Shown in pieces: positions 38,019-46,798 of a DNA stretch of 64,000 bases. How positions within the stretch are numbered: the first letter of the stretch is position 1; every line of letters begins with the position of its first letter. Location: the NCBI GenBank assembly GCA_963700895.1, contig CAVOZI010000016.1, positions 372,001 to 436,000 of the forward strand, given 5' to 3'. The position numbers were made by a program, and so were the translations under genes. Below the pieces are notes generated by a model that saw only the letters and a list, made by a program, of their open reading frames with translations, did no database searches and was not told the origin of the DNA. This DNA comes from Anderseniella sp963700895. GTDB lineage: Bacteria > Pseudomonadota > Alphaproteobacteria > Rhizobiales > Aestuariivirgaceae.

Positions 38019-38399
38019 TCATGTGGCCAGCCGGAAAAGCCAGACACCCAGCCCAAGCCAGACAAGGCCGACAAATGCTGCGCCGGTCCAGCTGACCGGA
38101 ATTCTCGCGCCGCCTGACGCGGCTTCGCGCAGCTCCTGCATCAAGTCCGGCGGTATCAACCTTACAGCCAGCCAGATTCCGAGCGGCACGATGATCAGAT
38201 CGTCCAGGTATCCGAGAACCGGGATGAAGTCGGGAATCAGGTCGATCGGGCTAAGCGCATAGACACCAACTGCGAGGGCAAGTGCTCTGGCGCTCCAGGG
38301 AGTGCGCGCATCACGCCCTGCCAGGTAGAGCGCGGCAATGTCGCGTTTCAGGGTGCGTGCCCAGGATTTCAGCTTGTCCAGCAAGGTTTGCCGGCTCAC
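38019..38399 (-). CDS. YkvA family DUF1232 membrane protein
   Basis: 126 residues from GTG 38399. The DUF1232 core is clear: SARALALAVGVYALSPIDLIPDFIPVLGYLDDLIIVPLGIWLA, here in two membrane helices, with the motif SPIDLIPDFIP. Ends with a third hydrophobic segment. Its start overlaps the stop of the LysR gene as GTGA, so translation is coupled. Function of the family unknown. Confidence 0.85.
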   Translation of the reverse strand: MSRQTLLDKLKSWARTLKRDIAALYLAGRDARTPWSARALALAVGVYALSPIDLIPDFIPVLGYLDDLIIVPLGIWLAVRLIPPDLMQELREAASGGARIPVSWTGAAFVGLVWLGLGVWLFRLAT

Positions 38400-39303
38400 T
38401 CCGCCGCCACGCCCATCGCGCCCGCAGGCGTCAGGCAGCACATGGCGTCGGCAATGTGATTGGCGAGAGAGGCGACCGCGTCGTTGGACTTGGCCGAGCG
38501 GATCAGTCCGATGTCGAACAGGCCAAGCGGCGGGAAGCCTTCTGCCTCGCCAAGCACGCGCATGCCGGGCCGCATGCAGATTTCAGGTATCGCCGCCACC
38601 GCAAGGCCCGCCAGCACCGCGGCGCTGATGGCGCTGGAATTGGCGCTGGCATATGCGACGCGGTAATCGCGCCCCATCCCTTCAAGCGCCTCGACGGCCA
38701 TCTGCCGCCACGCGCAGCCGAACTGCGAGAACGCCACCGGCAGCACGTCTGCCCGGTGCACCGAGTGCCTGGCTGAGGTGACCCAGAGCAGACGTTCGGT
38801 GCGCACCGGCTGCACGTTCACCGACGCTGGTTTCACAGGTGATCAGGGCAAGGTCGAGATCACCTGTCTTCACCTTCTCGATCAGCGCGCGGCTTGGCTG
38901 GCAGTCCACGTCCACCTGGACCTTGCAATTGGTGCGGGCAAACCGGGCCAGTACGTCCGGCAGGATGCGGTCGGCATAGTCGTCCGGCGTGCCGAAGCGG
39001 ACATGGCCCGACACTTCGGGGCGTGTGAAAGCCGTCATCGCCTCGTCGTTCAGCTGTATCATCCGCCGGGCATAGTCCAGCAGCATCTGCCCGTCGGCAG
39101 GTCAACGTGTTGGACCGGCCTTCGCGCGTCAGCAGCGGCTTGCCGACCAGCTCTTCCAGCCGCTTGACCTGCATGGAGACGGCAGACTGGGTGCGGCCCA
39201 CTTCTTCCGCGGTGCGGGTGAAGTTGCCGGTCTCCGCCAGCACGGCGAAGGTCTTCAGCAGGTCGACATCGAGGTTGGGCAGCATGGCGTTTCCAGTCAT
39301 CAC
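38396..39303 (-). CDS. LysR family transcriptional regulator (two frameshifts)
   Basis: About 302 residues. The winged helix is LLKTFAVLAETGNFTRTAEEVGRTQSAVSMQVKRLEELVGKPLL; the effector domain continues LLDYARRMIQLNDEAM, VRFGTPDDYADRILPDVLARFA and LVAGLAVAAIPEICM in other frames. Indels near 39105 and 38830 break the chain. It may act on the DUF1232 gene it overlaps or on the divergent DUF1127 gene. The 156-base gap upstream (39304-39459) holds AT-rich ATATTGATGAATATCATAA, a plausible operator/promoter. Effector not known. Confidence 0.82.
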
Positions 39304-39459
39304 GAATATTGATGAATATCATAAATACTATTCGTTGGATTGATGAAACGTCAAGCGGCATATTGAGCCCACGTCAACAGACGGACTGACCCGGGCCACC
39401 TGAAACCGGTGGCCTCAACCCGCAGAAGAGGTCTTCTGCGTGAACAGGAGAACTGTGCC

Positions 39460-39730
39460 ATGACCGACCATGTGATCGCTCGCCAAGCCGCCTCGTCACG
39501 CGTCCCTCGCCGGCAGGTTGCAGCGCGTCGTCCGCCACTGGCAGGCCCGCCGCAGTGTCCGCGAACTGCAGGAACTGGACGACCGGACGCTCGCCGACAT
39601 TGGCGTTCGCCGGGACGAGGTTGCCTGGGCCTCGCAACTGCCGTTGAGCGTCAATGCAGCGCTTGAACTGGAAGCGGCATCTTTCAGCCGCCGCCGTCAC
39701 AACCGGTTCGAGACTTTGAGGTCTAGCGTT
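39460..39730 (+). CDS. DUF1127 domain protein (frameshifted)
   Basis: From ATG 39460, with CAGGAG upstream: MTDHVIARQAASSRVP, then after an indel near 39505 the family motif RHWQARRSVRELQELDDRTLADIGVRRDEVAWASQ continues in another frame. The DUF1127 signature (LDDRTLADIGVRRDEV) is intact. The true end is uncertain; the observed frame stays open to 39853, where it runs into the opposing DUF937 gene. Second DUF1127 gene of the window, longer than the first and divergent from a LysR regulator. Confidence 0.65.
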
Positions 39731-39789
39731 GACCCGTTCTGCGCCGGACGGAACTCGAGCAGATCGTCGGCGGATTGCCGGACCTGGTT

Positions 39790-40497
39790 CTGGTGTCGCC
39801 GCGATGATGTCGTCCAGCGTCTGCGGCCCCGCCGCACCGCATCCTCGTCGTAGTCCGCCGACCTGCTGCCGGTGGCGCGTCAACGCGCCGCCGCCGAGGA
39901 TGTCGCGCAACAGGTCATCGAGGAACCGCCTTGCGGCGGTGGCGCCGACGCGGCTGCGGCCGAGGCTGCCGGCTGGTCGACCTGCCACCGCCAAGAATGT
40001 CGCGCAGCAGGTCATCCAGCCCACCGCCACCTTGCGGCTGGGGCGCGGGCTGGGGCGCGCGTTGCTGGGCCCCGCCGGTCATCTGCTTGAAGATGGCGCC
40101 CAGCACCATCGAGGCGATCACTGGCAGCATCTTCTTCAGGATGGCCGCACCGATGCCGGTCGAGTCGGCTGCATGCATGGCCACGTTGCGGCTGACCTGC
40201 TTGTCGCCGAACAGGTGTCCGAGGATCGCGTTGCCCTCATCGCGCACATTGTCGTAGCGAATCGCGTCATCGTCTTCGAGGTAGCGGACATGACGTCCAC
40301 CGCCGAGAGCGCTCAGAAGTGAGGGACACGAGTCCGTCGTCCTGGCGGGTGTTGCTGCGCTGACGCCGGCGGTCACCATCGGCGCCAGTTCGGCAATCGC
40401 CTCCAGCGTCTGCCTGCGGTCCAGACCGAATTGCTCGTCCCAGCAGTTCAAGGCCCCGACCGTTGTGCGAACGGGCGATCATCTCGACAATGTTCAT
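39790..40497 (-). CDS. DUF937 domain protein 1 (several frameshifts, end unresolved)
   Basis: Starts MNIVEMIARSHNGRG at 40497; after an indel near 40455 continues NCWDEQFGLDRRQTLEAIAELAPMVTAG and LLSALGGGRHVRYLEDDD. The family segment GNAILGHLFGDKQVSRNVAMHAADSTGIGAAILKKMLPVIASMVLGA, typical of DUF937, is uninterrupted. The tail carries the unit LDDLLRDILGGG twice, separated by an Ala/Pro-rich linker that only reads well (PAASAAAASAPPPQGG) in a third frame. A further TLDDIIAATPEPG may follow. Function unknown. The C-terminal coordinate is approximate. Confidence 0.65.
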
Positions 40498-40552
40498 GCG
40501 ATCGATCTGCTCCCTGGATCGGTCCGCTTGCATCGGGACTCAAGTTTCAGTA

Positions 40553-41231
40553 TTATAGCGCGCGTTTGACCAACTCGCCAAACACATCCGCAAGGCTTGG
40601 ACTGGTCTTGCGCCTCGACCGGCTGCGCTGGCGCTTGCGCTTGCGCGAACTGGCGTAGGAGCGGGCCACGGTGGCGCGGCTGCGCCGCTTGCGCCGCTTT
40701 GGCGGCACGTAGGTGATGCCCTTGATGACGGCATTGACCAGCTCCGACCAGAAGCTTTGCGCCGACGCCGCCAAGATCGGCGGCCATGAACCCCTGGCGG
40801 CCACGGCTGACCATCGCTGCCACGCTCAAGGTGGCGGCCAGCGACATCAGCCGTTCCATCTTGTCCTCGTCGATGCCGTGCGGCCGGCGCAACGAACGCG
40901 CCACCGTGCGCGCCCGCTCCAGTGAGCCATAGACGTGAGCGAGAATTTCCTCGCCCTCCTGCACCGCCTCGCGGGACAGCAGCGAGTCCGGGTTGGTGAG
41001 ATAGTCGTCGTGTTCGCCGGCCTCGATCACGTCAAGGATCAGCTCCAGTTCTTCCGGGTCCTGCGCCTTCATCGCCATGCGATGGCCGATATCGCGGACC
41101 AGTGTCTTCAACGCCTTCTCGGCGGCATCGGTGGGATAGCCGCCCGCCAGCCCCAGCGCGCCCGCCGTCCTGCCCTGGTTGGAGGCAAGGATGATGTCGA
41201 TCAGTTCGGTGCCGGCCGCAGTGTCACTCAT
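40553..41231 (-). CDS. DUF937 domain protein 2 with arginine/lysine-rich tail (frameshifted)
   Basis: About 226 residues from ATG 41229-41231: TAAGTELIDIILASNQGRTAGALG and AGGYPTDAAEKALKTLVRDIGHRMA are DUF937-like, then SREAVQEGEEILAHVYGSLERARTVA. An indel near 40770 is needed to reach KLWSELVNAVIKGITYVPP-like sequence, followed by the very basic stretch KRRKRRSRATVARSYASSRK and RKRQRSRSRRK, ending LADVFGELVKRAL. The basic tail could bind nucleic acid. GGGGAAGAG precedes the ATG, but the upstream MATE frame reads into it without a stop. Confidence 0.65.
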
Positions 41232-42602
41232 GCTGTTCTCTTCCCCGTAGGACCTTGACCGCTTCTCAAGTGCGCTGACCAGCGCCAGACCGGTTGCCGC
41301 TGCTGCAAGGCCGAAAAGCACGTTGGCCGCGCCCATGGCGATGAACGTACCTTCCGCGCCGGCGATCATCGCGCCGACATACAGCAGCGGAATGGTCCCG
41401 ATGGTGGCCTTGCCCCAGTTGAACCACATCGACCAGGACGCCTTGTCAAGATTGTTGAACGCCGCCTGCGCCACGAACTGCGCACCCGCAAACACCCAGG
41501 TGATGCCGATGAACGAATAGTAGAAGGTGATCAGGCGGGCTGCCTCCGGCGTGGCGTTGAACCAGCCAGGCAGGCTGCCCGCCAGCAGCGCCATGATGAC
41601 CGAAATGGCGACCGTGTAGGCGGTCGAGAACTTGAACCCGTCCAGCAGCGTCTGCCTCACCCGGTCGAAGCGGCCTGCGCCATAGTTCTGGCCGATGACC
41701 GGACCAACCGCGCCGGACAGCGCAAAGATGATGCCGAAAGCCACCGGAATGAGCCGGTAGACCACGGCCACGGCGGCCACCGCGTCGGTCCCGAAGCGGG
41801 CAGTGACGGCGGTGAGATAGGCGATCGAGAACGGCGTGGCCAGTTGCGTGGCGATGGCTGGCATCGCAATCCGCGACATCGGCCGGACATGGGCGCGGAT
41901 GCTGGCAATCGTCGGACGCACCAGGAAGCCGTGGTGTTTCTGCAGACCGTAGAAGCCCACCGAGAACGACGCGAGGTTGGCGCACACCGTCGCCATGGCC
42001 GCGCCTTCGACGCCCAGTCCGAGGCCGAAGATGAAGATGGGGTCGAGTACGGCGTTGACGGCAGCGGTGGTCAGCGTCACGTACATCGCCCGGCGCGGGT
42101 CGCCGAGGGCGCGCAAGCTGAAGCTCAGGGTGATCGCGCCGGCCAGCAGCAAGAAGCCCGGCGCCGTGACCAGAAGGTAGGAGCGCGCAATTTCAAGCGT
42201 GTCGGCCTGCGCGCCTAGCAATTGCAGCAGCGGCTTCGCCAGAACGGCCACCAGCACCGCCATGGCCGCACCTGTCGCCATGGACATTACCAGTGCGGAG
42301 GAAGCGGCCTGCCGCGCGCCTTCCTCGTCGCCGCGCCCCAGCGCCTGCGCCACCAGTGCGCCGCCCGCTATGGACACCCCGAGCGCAACAGACAGGTTGG
42401 AAAAGATGATGGTGCCGGCAAAGCCCACCGCCGCCGTCACCTCGATGATGTCCAGCAGCGTCAGGAACCACAGGTCGGCAAGATCGACGAGGAACATTGC
42501 CATCATGCCGACGGCGCTGGTCAGCGTCATCACCACCACGTGGCGCATGGTCGAGCCTTCGACGAACCGCGCCCCGGCGCGCGGCCTGGTTGCCGCGCTC
42601 AT
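41232..42602 (-). CDS. MATE family multidrug/sodium exporter
   Basis: At least 457 residues with 12 predicted membrane helices in two halves. Begins MSAATRPRAGARFVEGSTMR, then VVMTLTSAVGMMAMFLVDLADLWFLTLL, GFAGTIIFSNLSVALGVSIAGGALVAQALGRGDEEGA, a MATE hallmark. Second half has GAVGPVIGQNYGAGRFDRVRQTL. It starts inside the HAD stop codon (ATGA). The reading frame has no stop after LALVSALEKRSRSYGEENS and runs on into DUF937 protein 2; a lost stop through an indel is more likely than a real fusion. Confidence 0.88.
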
Positions 42603-43222
42603 CCGCCCGCCTCCAGGATGCCTGCCTGCGCCAGTGCTGCCTCAAGGCTCGACTGCCCGGCAAAGTGAACGCCGGTCATTCCCGCCTCACGGGCGCCGCG
42701 TGCGTTGTGCGGCTTGTCGTCGATGAAAAGGCATTCCTGCGGTTCGACGCCGAGTTGTTCCGCCACCGCCGTGAAGATGGCCGGGTCCGGCTTCTTGGTG
42801 CCGAACTGGAAGGAAAAGAACAGGTTGGGGCCGAACAGCTTCAGCGTATGAGGCGCAAGTTCCTCGAAGGCATCGCAGATCAGCGGACCGTTGTTGGTCA
42901 GCAGCGCAATCTGAACCCGCTCTGCAGCCAGCTCGACAAGCCGGTGCATGGCTGGCCAGTGCTGCATGGCGGCGCGGCGGGCCTCGATCCATTGCGCCCG
43001 CGTCAGCCGGACGCCCAGCCGCTCGCCAAACTCCGCCAGGTAGTCGCTGGGATCCGGGTAGCGGCCTGCATCGGCGTCATCCTCGAACCCCGACAGCCAT
43101 ACCCGGCCATAAACCTCGTCCCGGGAGATGCCCCCCATGCTGGCCAGCAGGTCCAGCCGCCGGGGCACGTCATAGCCGGACATGACGCCGTCGAAATCGC
43201 AGATCAGCGTGGTGATGGGCAT
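42599..43222 (-). CDS. HAD-IA family hydrolase
   Basis: 207 residues. Motif I CDFDGVMSGYD, motif II LLTNNG, motif III KKPDPAIF, motif IV FIDDKPHNARGAREAG. A soluble phosphatase-like hydrolase of the YihX/epoxide-hydrolase-like group; substrate unknown. Between tldD (11 bases upstream) and the MATE gene, start-stop overlap. Confidence 0.88.
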   Translation of the reverse strand: MPITTLICDFDGVMSGYDVPRRLDLLASMGGISRDEVYGRVWLSGFEDDADAGRYPDPSDYLAEFGERLGVRLTRAQWIEARRAAMQHWPAMHRLVELAAERVQIALLTNNGPLICDAFEELAPHTLKLFGPNLFFSFQFGTKKPDPAIFTAVAEQLGVEPQECLFIDDKPHNARGAREAGMTGVHFAGQSSLEAALAQAGILEAGG

Positions 43223-43233
43223 GGGTCCGTGCT

Positions 43234-44670
43234 TCAGGCCCTGGCAGCCGTTCCGCCGACCGTGATCCGGTCGAGCCGCAGCGTCGGCTGGCCGACGCCG
43301 ACGGGAACGCCCTGGCCGTTCTTGCCGCAGGTGCCGATGCCGGGATCAAGCGTCATGTCGTTGCCGACCATCGAGATGCGGGTCAGCGCATCCGGGCCGT
43401 TGCCGATCAGCGTCGCGCCCTTGACCGGCGCGCCGATGCGGCCGTTCTCGATGCGGTAGGCCTCGGTGCAGGAAAACACGAACTTGCCCGAGGTGATGTC
43501 GACCTGGCCGCCGCCGAACGACACTGCGTAAAGGCCGTTCTTCACCGAGGCGATGATCTCGTCCGGGTGCTTGTCGCCGTTCAGCATGACCGTGTTGGTC
43601 ATTCGCGGCATCGGGTGATGCGCGTAGGACTGGCGCCGTCCATTGCCGGTGGGCGCCACGCCCATCAGCCGCGCATTCAGCCGGTCCTGCATGTAGCCCA
43701 CCAGGATGCCGTCTTCGATCAGCGGCGTGTACTGCGCCGGCGTGCCCTCGTCGTCGATCGACAGCGAGCCGCGCCGGTCGTGCAGGGTGCCGTCATCCAC
43801 CACGGTCACGCCCGGCGCTGCAATGCGCTGGCCCATCAGCCCCGCAAAGGCCGAGGTTTGCTTGCGGTTGAAGTCGCCCTCCAGCCCGTGTCCGATGGCC
43901 TCGTGCAGCAGGATGCCGGGCCAGCCGGGCCCCAGCACCACGTCCATCTCGCCGGCCGGGGCATCCTCCGCCTCCAGCGCCACCAGGCTCTGGCGCAATG
44001 CCTCGCGCGCGGCCGCCTGCCAGTTGTCCTGGCCGATGAAGGCGGCATAGGCCATGCGCCCGCCCATGCCGTGACTGCCGTTGCCGCGCCGGTCGCCCTG
44101 CTGCGTCACCACTGAAACGTTGAACCGCACCAGCGGGCGGCGGTCCGACATGGTCTGGCCGCCGGGGCGCAGAATGTCCACGGCCTGCCATTCGCCTGCC
44201 AGCGACACGCTCACCTGCGCGATGCGCTGGTCGAGCCCGCGGGTGAAACTGTCCACCTCCTTGAGCAGCCGGACCTTGTCCTCGAACGGCATCTGCTCGA
44301 CCGGGTTGTCCGGCGCATAGAGGCTGACATTGGTGCGGGCGGGGCCGGGCGAAACGCTGCCGCTGCCCGACTGGACTGCGCGCACTGTCTGCGCCGCGCG
44401 GCGGATGGCGGCTTCGGATATCTCGGCCGAATGGGCATAGGCCGACGCCTCGCCGCTGACGGCGCGCAGGCCGAAGCCGTGATGGACGTCAAAGCTGGCC
44501 GTCCTGAGCTGGCCGTCATCGAACACCAGGTTTTCCGATTGCCGGTATTCGAGGAACAGTTCGCCATCGTCGGCGGCTGCCAGGGCATCCTCTGTCAGCG
44601 CCAGGGCGCGTTCCCGCGTCAGGTCGCCATCGCGGAAGAACAGGTCGTCGGAAGTCGGATGGCCGGTCAC
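43234..44670 (-). CDS. tldD: Metalloprotease TldD
   Basis: 478 residues from GTG 44670, with GGAGA upstream. Catalytic partner of TldE/PmbA. The zinc motif is HEAIGHGLEGDF; further typical blocks are DDGELFLEYRQSENLVFDDG, GMGGRMAYAAFIGQDNWQ, SIDDEGTPAQYTPLIEDGIL and QSYAHHPMPRMTNTVM. Here the two partners are encoded about 12 kb apart on the same strand. In Rhizobiales tldD commonly stands upstream of cox genes, as here, though in the opposite direction. Confidence 0.95.
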   Translation of the reverse strand: MTGHPTSDDLFFRDGDLTRERALALTEDALAAADDGELFLEYRQSENLVFDDGQLRTASFDVHHGFGLRAVSGEASAYAHSAEISEAAIRRAAQTVRAVQSGSGSVSPGPARTNVSLYAPDNPVEQMPFEDKVRLLKEVDSFTRGLDQRIAQVSVSLAGEWQAVDILRPGGQTMSDRRPLVRFNVSVVTQQGDRRGNGSHGMGGRMAYAAFIGQDNWQAAAREALRQSLVALEAEDAPAGEMDVVLGPGWPGILLHEAIGHGLEGDFNRKQTSAFAGLMGQRIAAPGVTVVDDGTLHDRRGSLSIDDEGTPAQYTPLIEDGILVGYMQDRLNARLMGVAPTGNGRRQSYAHHPMPRMTNTVMLNGDKHPDEIIASVKNGLYAVSFGGGQVDITSGKFVFSCTEAYRIENGRIGAPVKGATLIGNGPDALTRISMVGNDMTLDPGIGTCGKNGQGVPVGVGQPTLRLDRITVGGTAARA

Positions 44671-44822
44671 GCAAGGTCTCCATGCAGCTGGCGGGCGAAC
44701 GGGCCGCCGCTTTCGCCGCAACAAGGCGGCGTCAGCACACGGCAATCACCAACTTGGCGTGAACCTTCCGCCGGTTCAACCCCGCATCTGCATGATGACG
44801 GGCGGTGTAACGGCTTCAGGCG

Positions 44823-45473
44823 TCAGCTGTTGTCGGCCAGCGCCTTGAACGATGCGGTAAAGCCGTTCAGCGAGATCGGCATCTTGATGGCCTTGCCCGG
44901 CGCTTCATAGATGATGAAGTTTGCTTCCTTGCCCTTGCGCATCTTTTCGAGCGTGGCTGCCTGGGCTTCGGCCGTGGCGGTGCACAGCGGCGGAGATACG
45001 CGCGTCTGCGGCAGGCAGCGGGTGAACGGCACCCGTCCGACTGCCTCTCCATCGATTTCCAGCGCAATGCCGGTGGGCAGGAACACGCCGATCGGCGCCA
45101 TGATCTGCATCATGGTGGTTTCCTTGCCGCCCTGTTTCTGGTGACGCATGATCAGCGACAGCGCCAGCTGCGGGCGGGCTTCGTCGCGGCTGACCTGCAC
45201 CATCGCGCAGGCCTTGAGCTCGGGAACGTCGTTGCCGTTTTCGTCCTTGCCGGCGGGCCGGGTCTCGCACTGCACTTTCCACTGGCCGTTCTCCGCGATC
45301 AGCTCCGGCGCGGGCCGGTCCGGCGCGGCGCCTGCGGGCGAGCCGCCGGAGTTCACCCGCGGACCAAACTGCTGCGGGTTGACCGGCTGCTGCTGGGCAA
45401 TGGCAGTGCCGCCGAGGGCAATTGCCAGAAAACCCGCCGAACAAATGCGAATCATGCTTGTCAGTTTGGCCAC
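44823..45473 (-). CDS. ialB: Invasion associated locus B (IalB) family protein
   Basis: 216 residues with a signal peptide (MIRICSAGFLAIALGGTAIAQQ). The IalB fold: WKVQCETRPAG, ACAMVQVSRDEARPQLALSL, PIGVFLPTGIALEIDG, FTRCLPQTRVSPPLC and FIIYEAPGKAIKMPISLNGF. Named in Bartonella, where it affects erythrocyte entry, but homologues are present in free-living Rhizobiales, so no pathogenicity is implied. The start is a GTG at 45473; an ATG at 45455 is an alternative and fits the signal peptide better. Confidence 0.9.
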   Translation of the reverse strand: MAKLTSMIRICSAGFLAIALGGTAIAQQQPVNPQQFGPRVNSGGSPAGAAPDRPAPELIAENGQWKVQCETRPAGKDENGNDVPELKACAMVQVSRDEARPQLALSLIMRHQKQGGKETTMMQIMAPIGVFLPTGIALEIDGEAVGRVPFTRCLPQTRVSPPLCTATAEAQAATLEKMRKGKEANFIIYEAPGKAIKMPISLNGFTASFKALADNS

Positions 45474-45905
45474 TTGATTACCTGCTCCCTAAGCCTTGGT
45501 TGGGCTGCTGCGCGCCCCTTGTGAGGCGCCGTATATGCCAGACCGGCGGCCGATTCATCAACCCGGCTCTTGGCCGGCCTCCTGGCGAAGGCACGACGGC
45601 CCCGCAGGAACCGGCTCTCCTTCGTGCCCAAATGAGGCAATTGTACGGTCACTACCAGCGATCAGCGCCGCCATTGGCCCCCTTTCGCGGTGATCGAACA
45701 GCGCCGGACAGGCCTGCGAAGCGTTGCCTTGCTTTCAGGCATGCGCGCATTTTTGACGCGCCTTATACAGTTGCGGGACATTGGCTATTGTGGTTCAACA
45801 TCCATTAATCCGAAGCCTTCGGCCGTCCGGTTTCGCGGGCCTCCGGAAAAAAGAAGACCGCAAGACGGGCAAACCGCCGGCAGGCGAGTTTATATGAGGG
45901 CACAC
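45474..45905. other. 432-base gap between ialB and coxB
   Basis: No convincing gene. It should hold both divergent promoters. A TTGACG hexamer lies at 45753-45758 but no good -10 box stands 16 to 18 bases after it. CCGAAGCCTTCGG (about 45809-45821) is a small palindrome. An open frame through 45690 is continuous with coxB, but its protein composition is not that of a CoxB leader. Confidence 0.5.
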
Positions 45906-46767
45906 ATGCGCAAGCTGATTGCGACACCGATTATCTTTGCAACTTTCATCGCGCTGGCTGCTCAGGCCAATGCCTCGGGTCTCGGCCAGCCGGTCGACTG
46001 GCAGATGAATCTGCAGCAGGCCGCCACACCGGTGATGGAATTCATCCACAGCTTCCACAATTTCCTGCTGGTCATCATCACGGCCATCTCGCTGTTCGTG
46101 CTGGCCTTGCTGATTTACGTTATGGTCAAGTTCAACGCCAAGTCGAACCCGACACCGTCAAAGACCAGCCACAACACCTTCATCGAGGTGGTCTGGACGG
46201 TGGTGCCGATCCTCATTCTCATCGCCATCGCCATTCCGTCGTTCCGGCTGCTCTACTTCCAGAAGGAACTGCCCAACGTGGACATGACGGTGAAGGCCAT
46301 CGGCAACAAGTGGTACTGGGACTACGAATACCCGGATCATGACGGTATCTCCTTTACCGCTGCCATCGACATGGAAAAGGAACCGCGCCTGCTGGCCACC
46401 GACGTCGAGGTGGTGGTGCCGGTCAACAAGGTCATCCGCGTCATCGTCACTGCCAACGACGTGCTGCACTCTTGGACCGTTCCTTCGTTCGGCTCCAAGA
46501 TCGACGCGGTACCGGGCCGTCTGAACGAAACCTGGTTCAAGGCCGAGAAGGAAGGCATCTTCTACGGCCAGTGCTCCGAACTGTGCGGCAAGGACCATGC
46601 CTTACATGCCGATCAACGTTCGCGTCGTCTCCGAGGACGAGTTCAAGGCCTGGGTCGAGAAGGCCAAGACGGCTGGCGTCGAGGAGGCCCAGAAGCATCT
46701 GGCATCGATCCTGACCTCAAAGGGCAAGCTGGCGCTGAATGCCGCCGGCCAGGCCGAAAACAACTGA
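45906..46767 (+). CDS. coxB: Cytochrome c oxidase subunit II (one frameshift)
   Basis: About 287 residues. Copper-A subunit taking electrons from cytochrome c. Start ATG 45906 with GAGGG upstream; signal peptide MRKLIATPIIFATFIALAAQ; two helices (FHNFLLVIITAISLFVLALLIYVM and VPILILIAIAIPSFRLL); copper-A ligands in HSWTVPSFGSKIDAV and GQCSELCGKDHA. After KDHA an extra T (GCC TTAC in place of GCC TAC, about 46602-46603) shifts the frame; without it the chain reads YMPINVRVVSEDEFKAWVEK and ends with TGA 46765-46767. Almost certainly a sequencing error in an essential gene. Confidence 0.95.
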
Positions 46768-46798
46768 TTGAGATTGCATAAAAGCGAGGAAAGCCCCA

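Noticed and set aside
44823..45473. Pathogenicity locus because of the IalB name
   Set aside because: IalB-family proteins are common in free-living Rhizobiales, and no other virulence gene is here.
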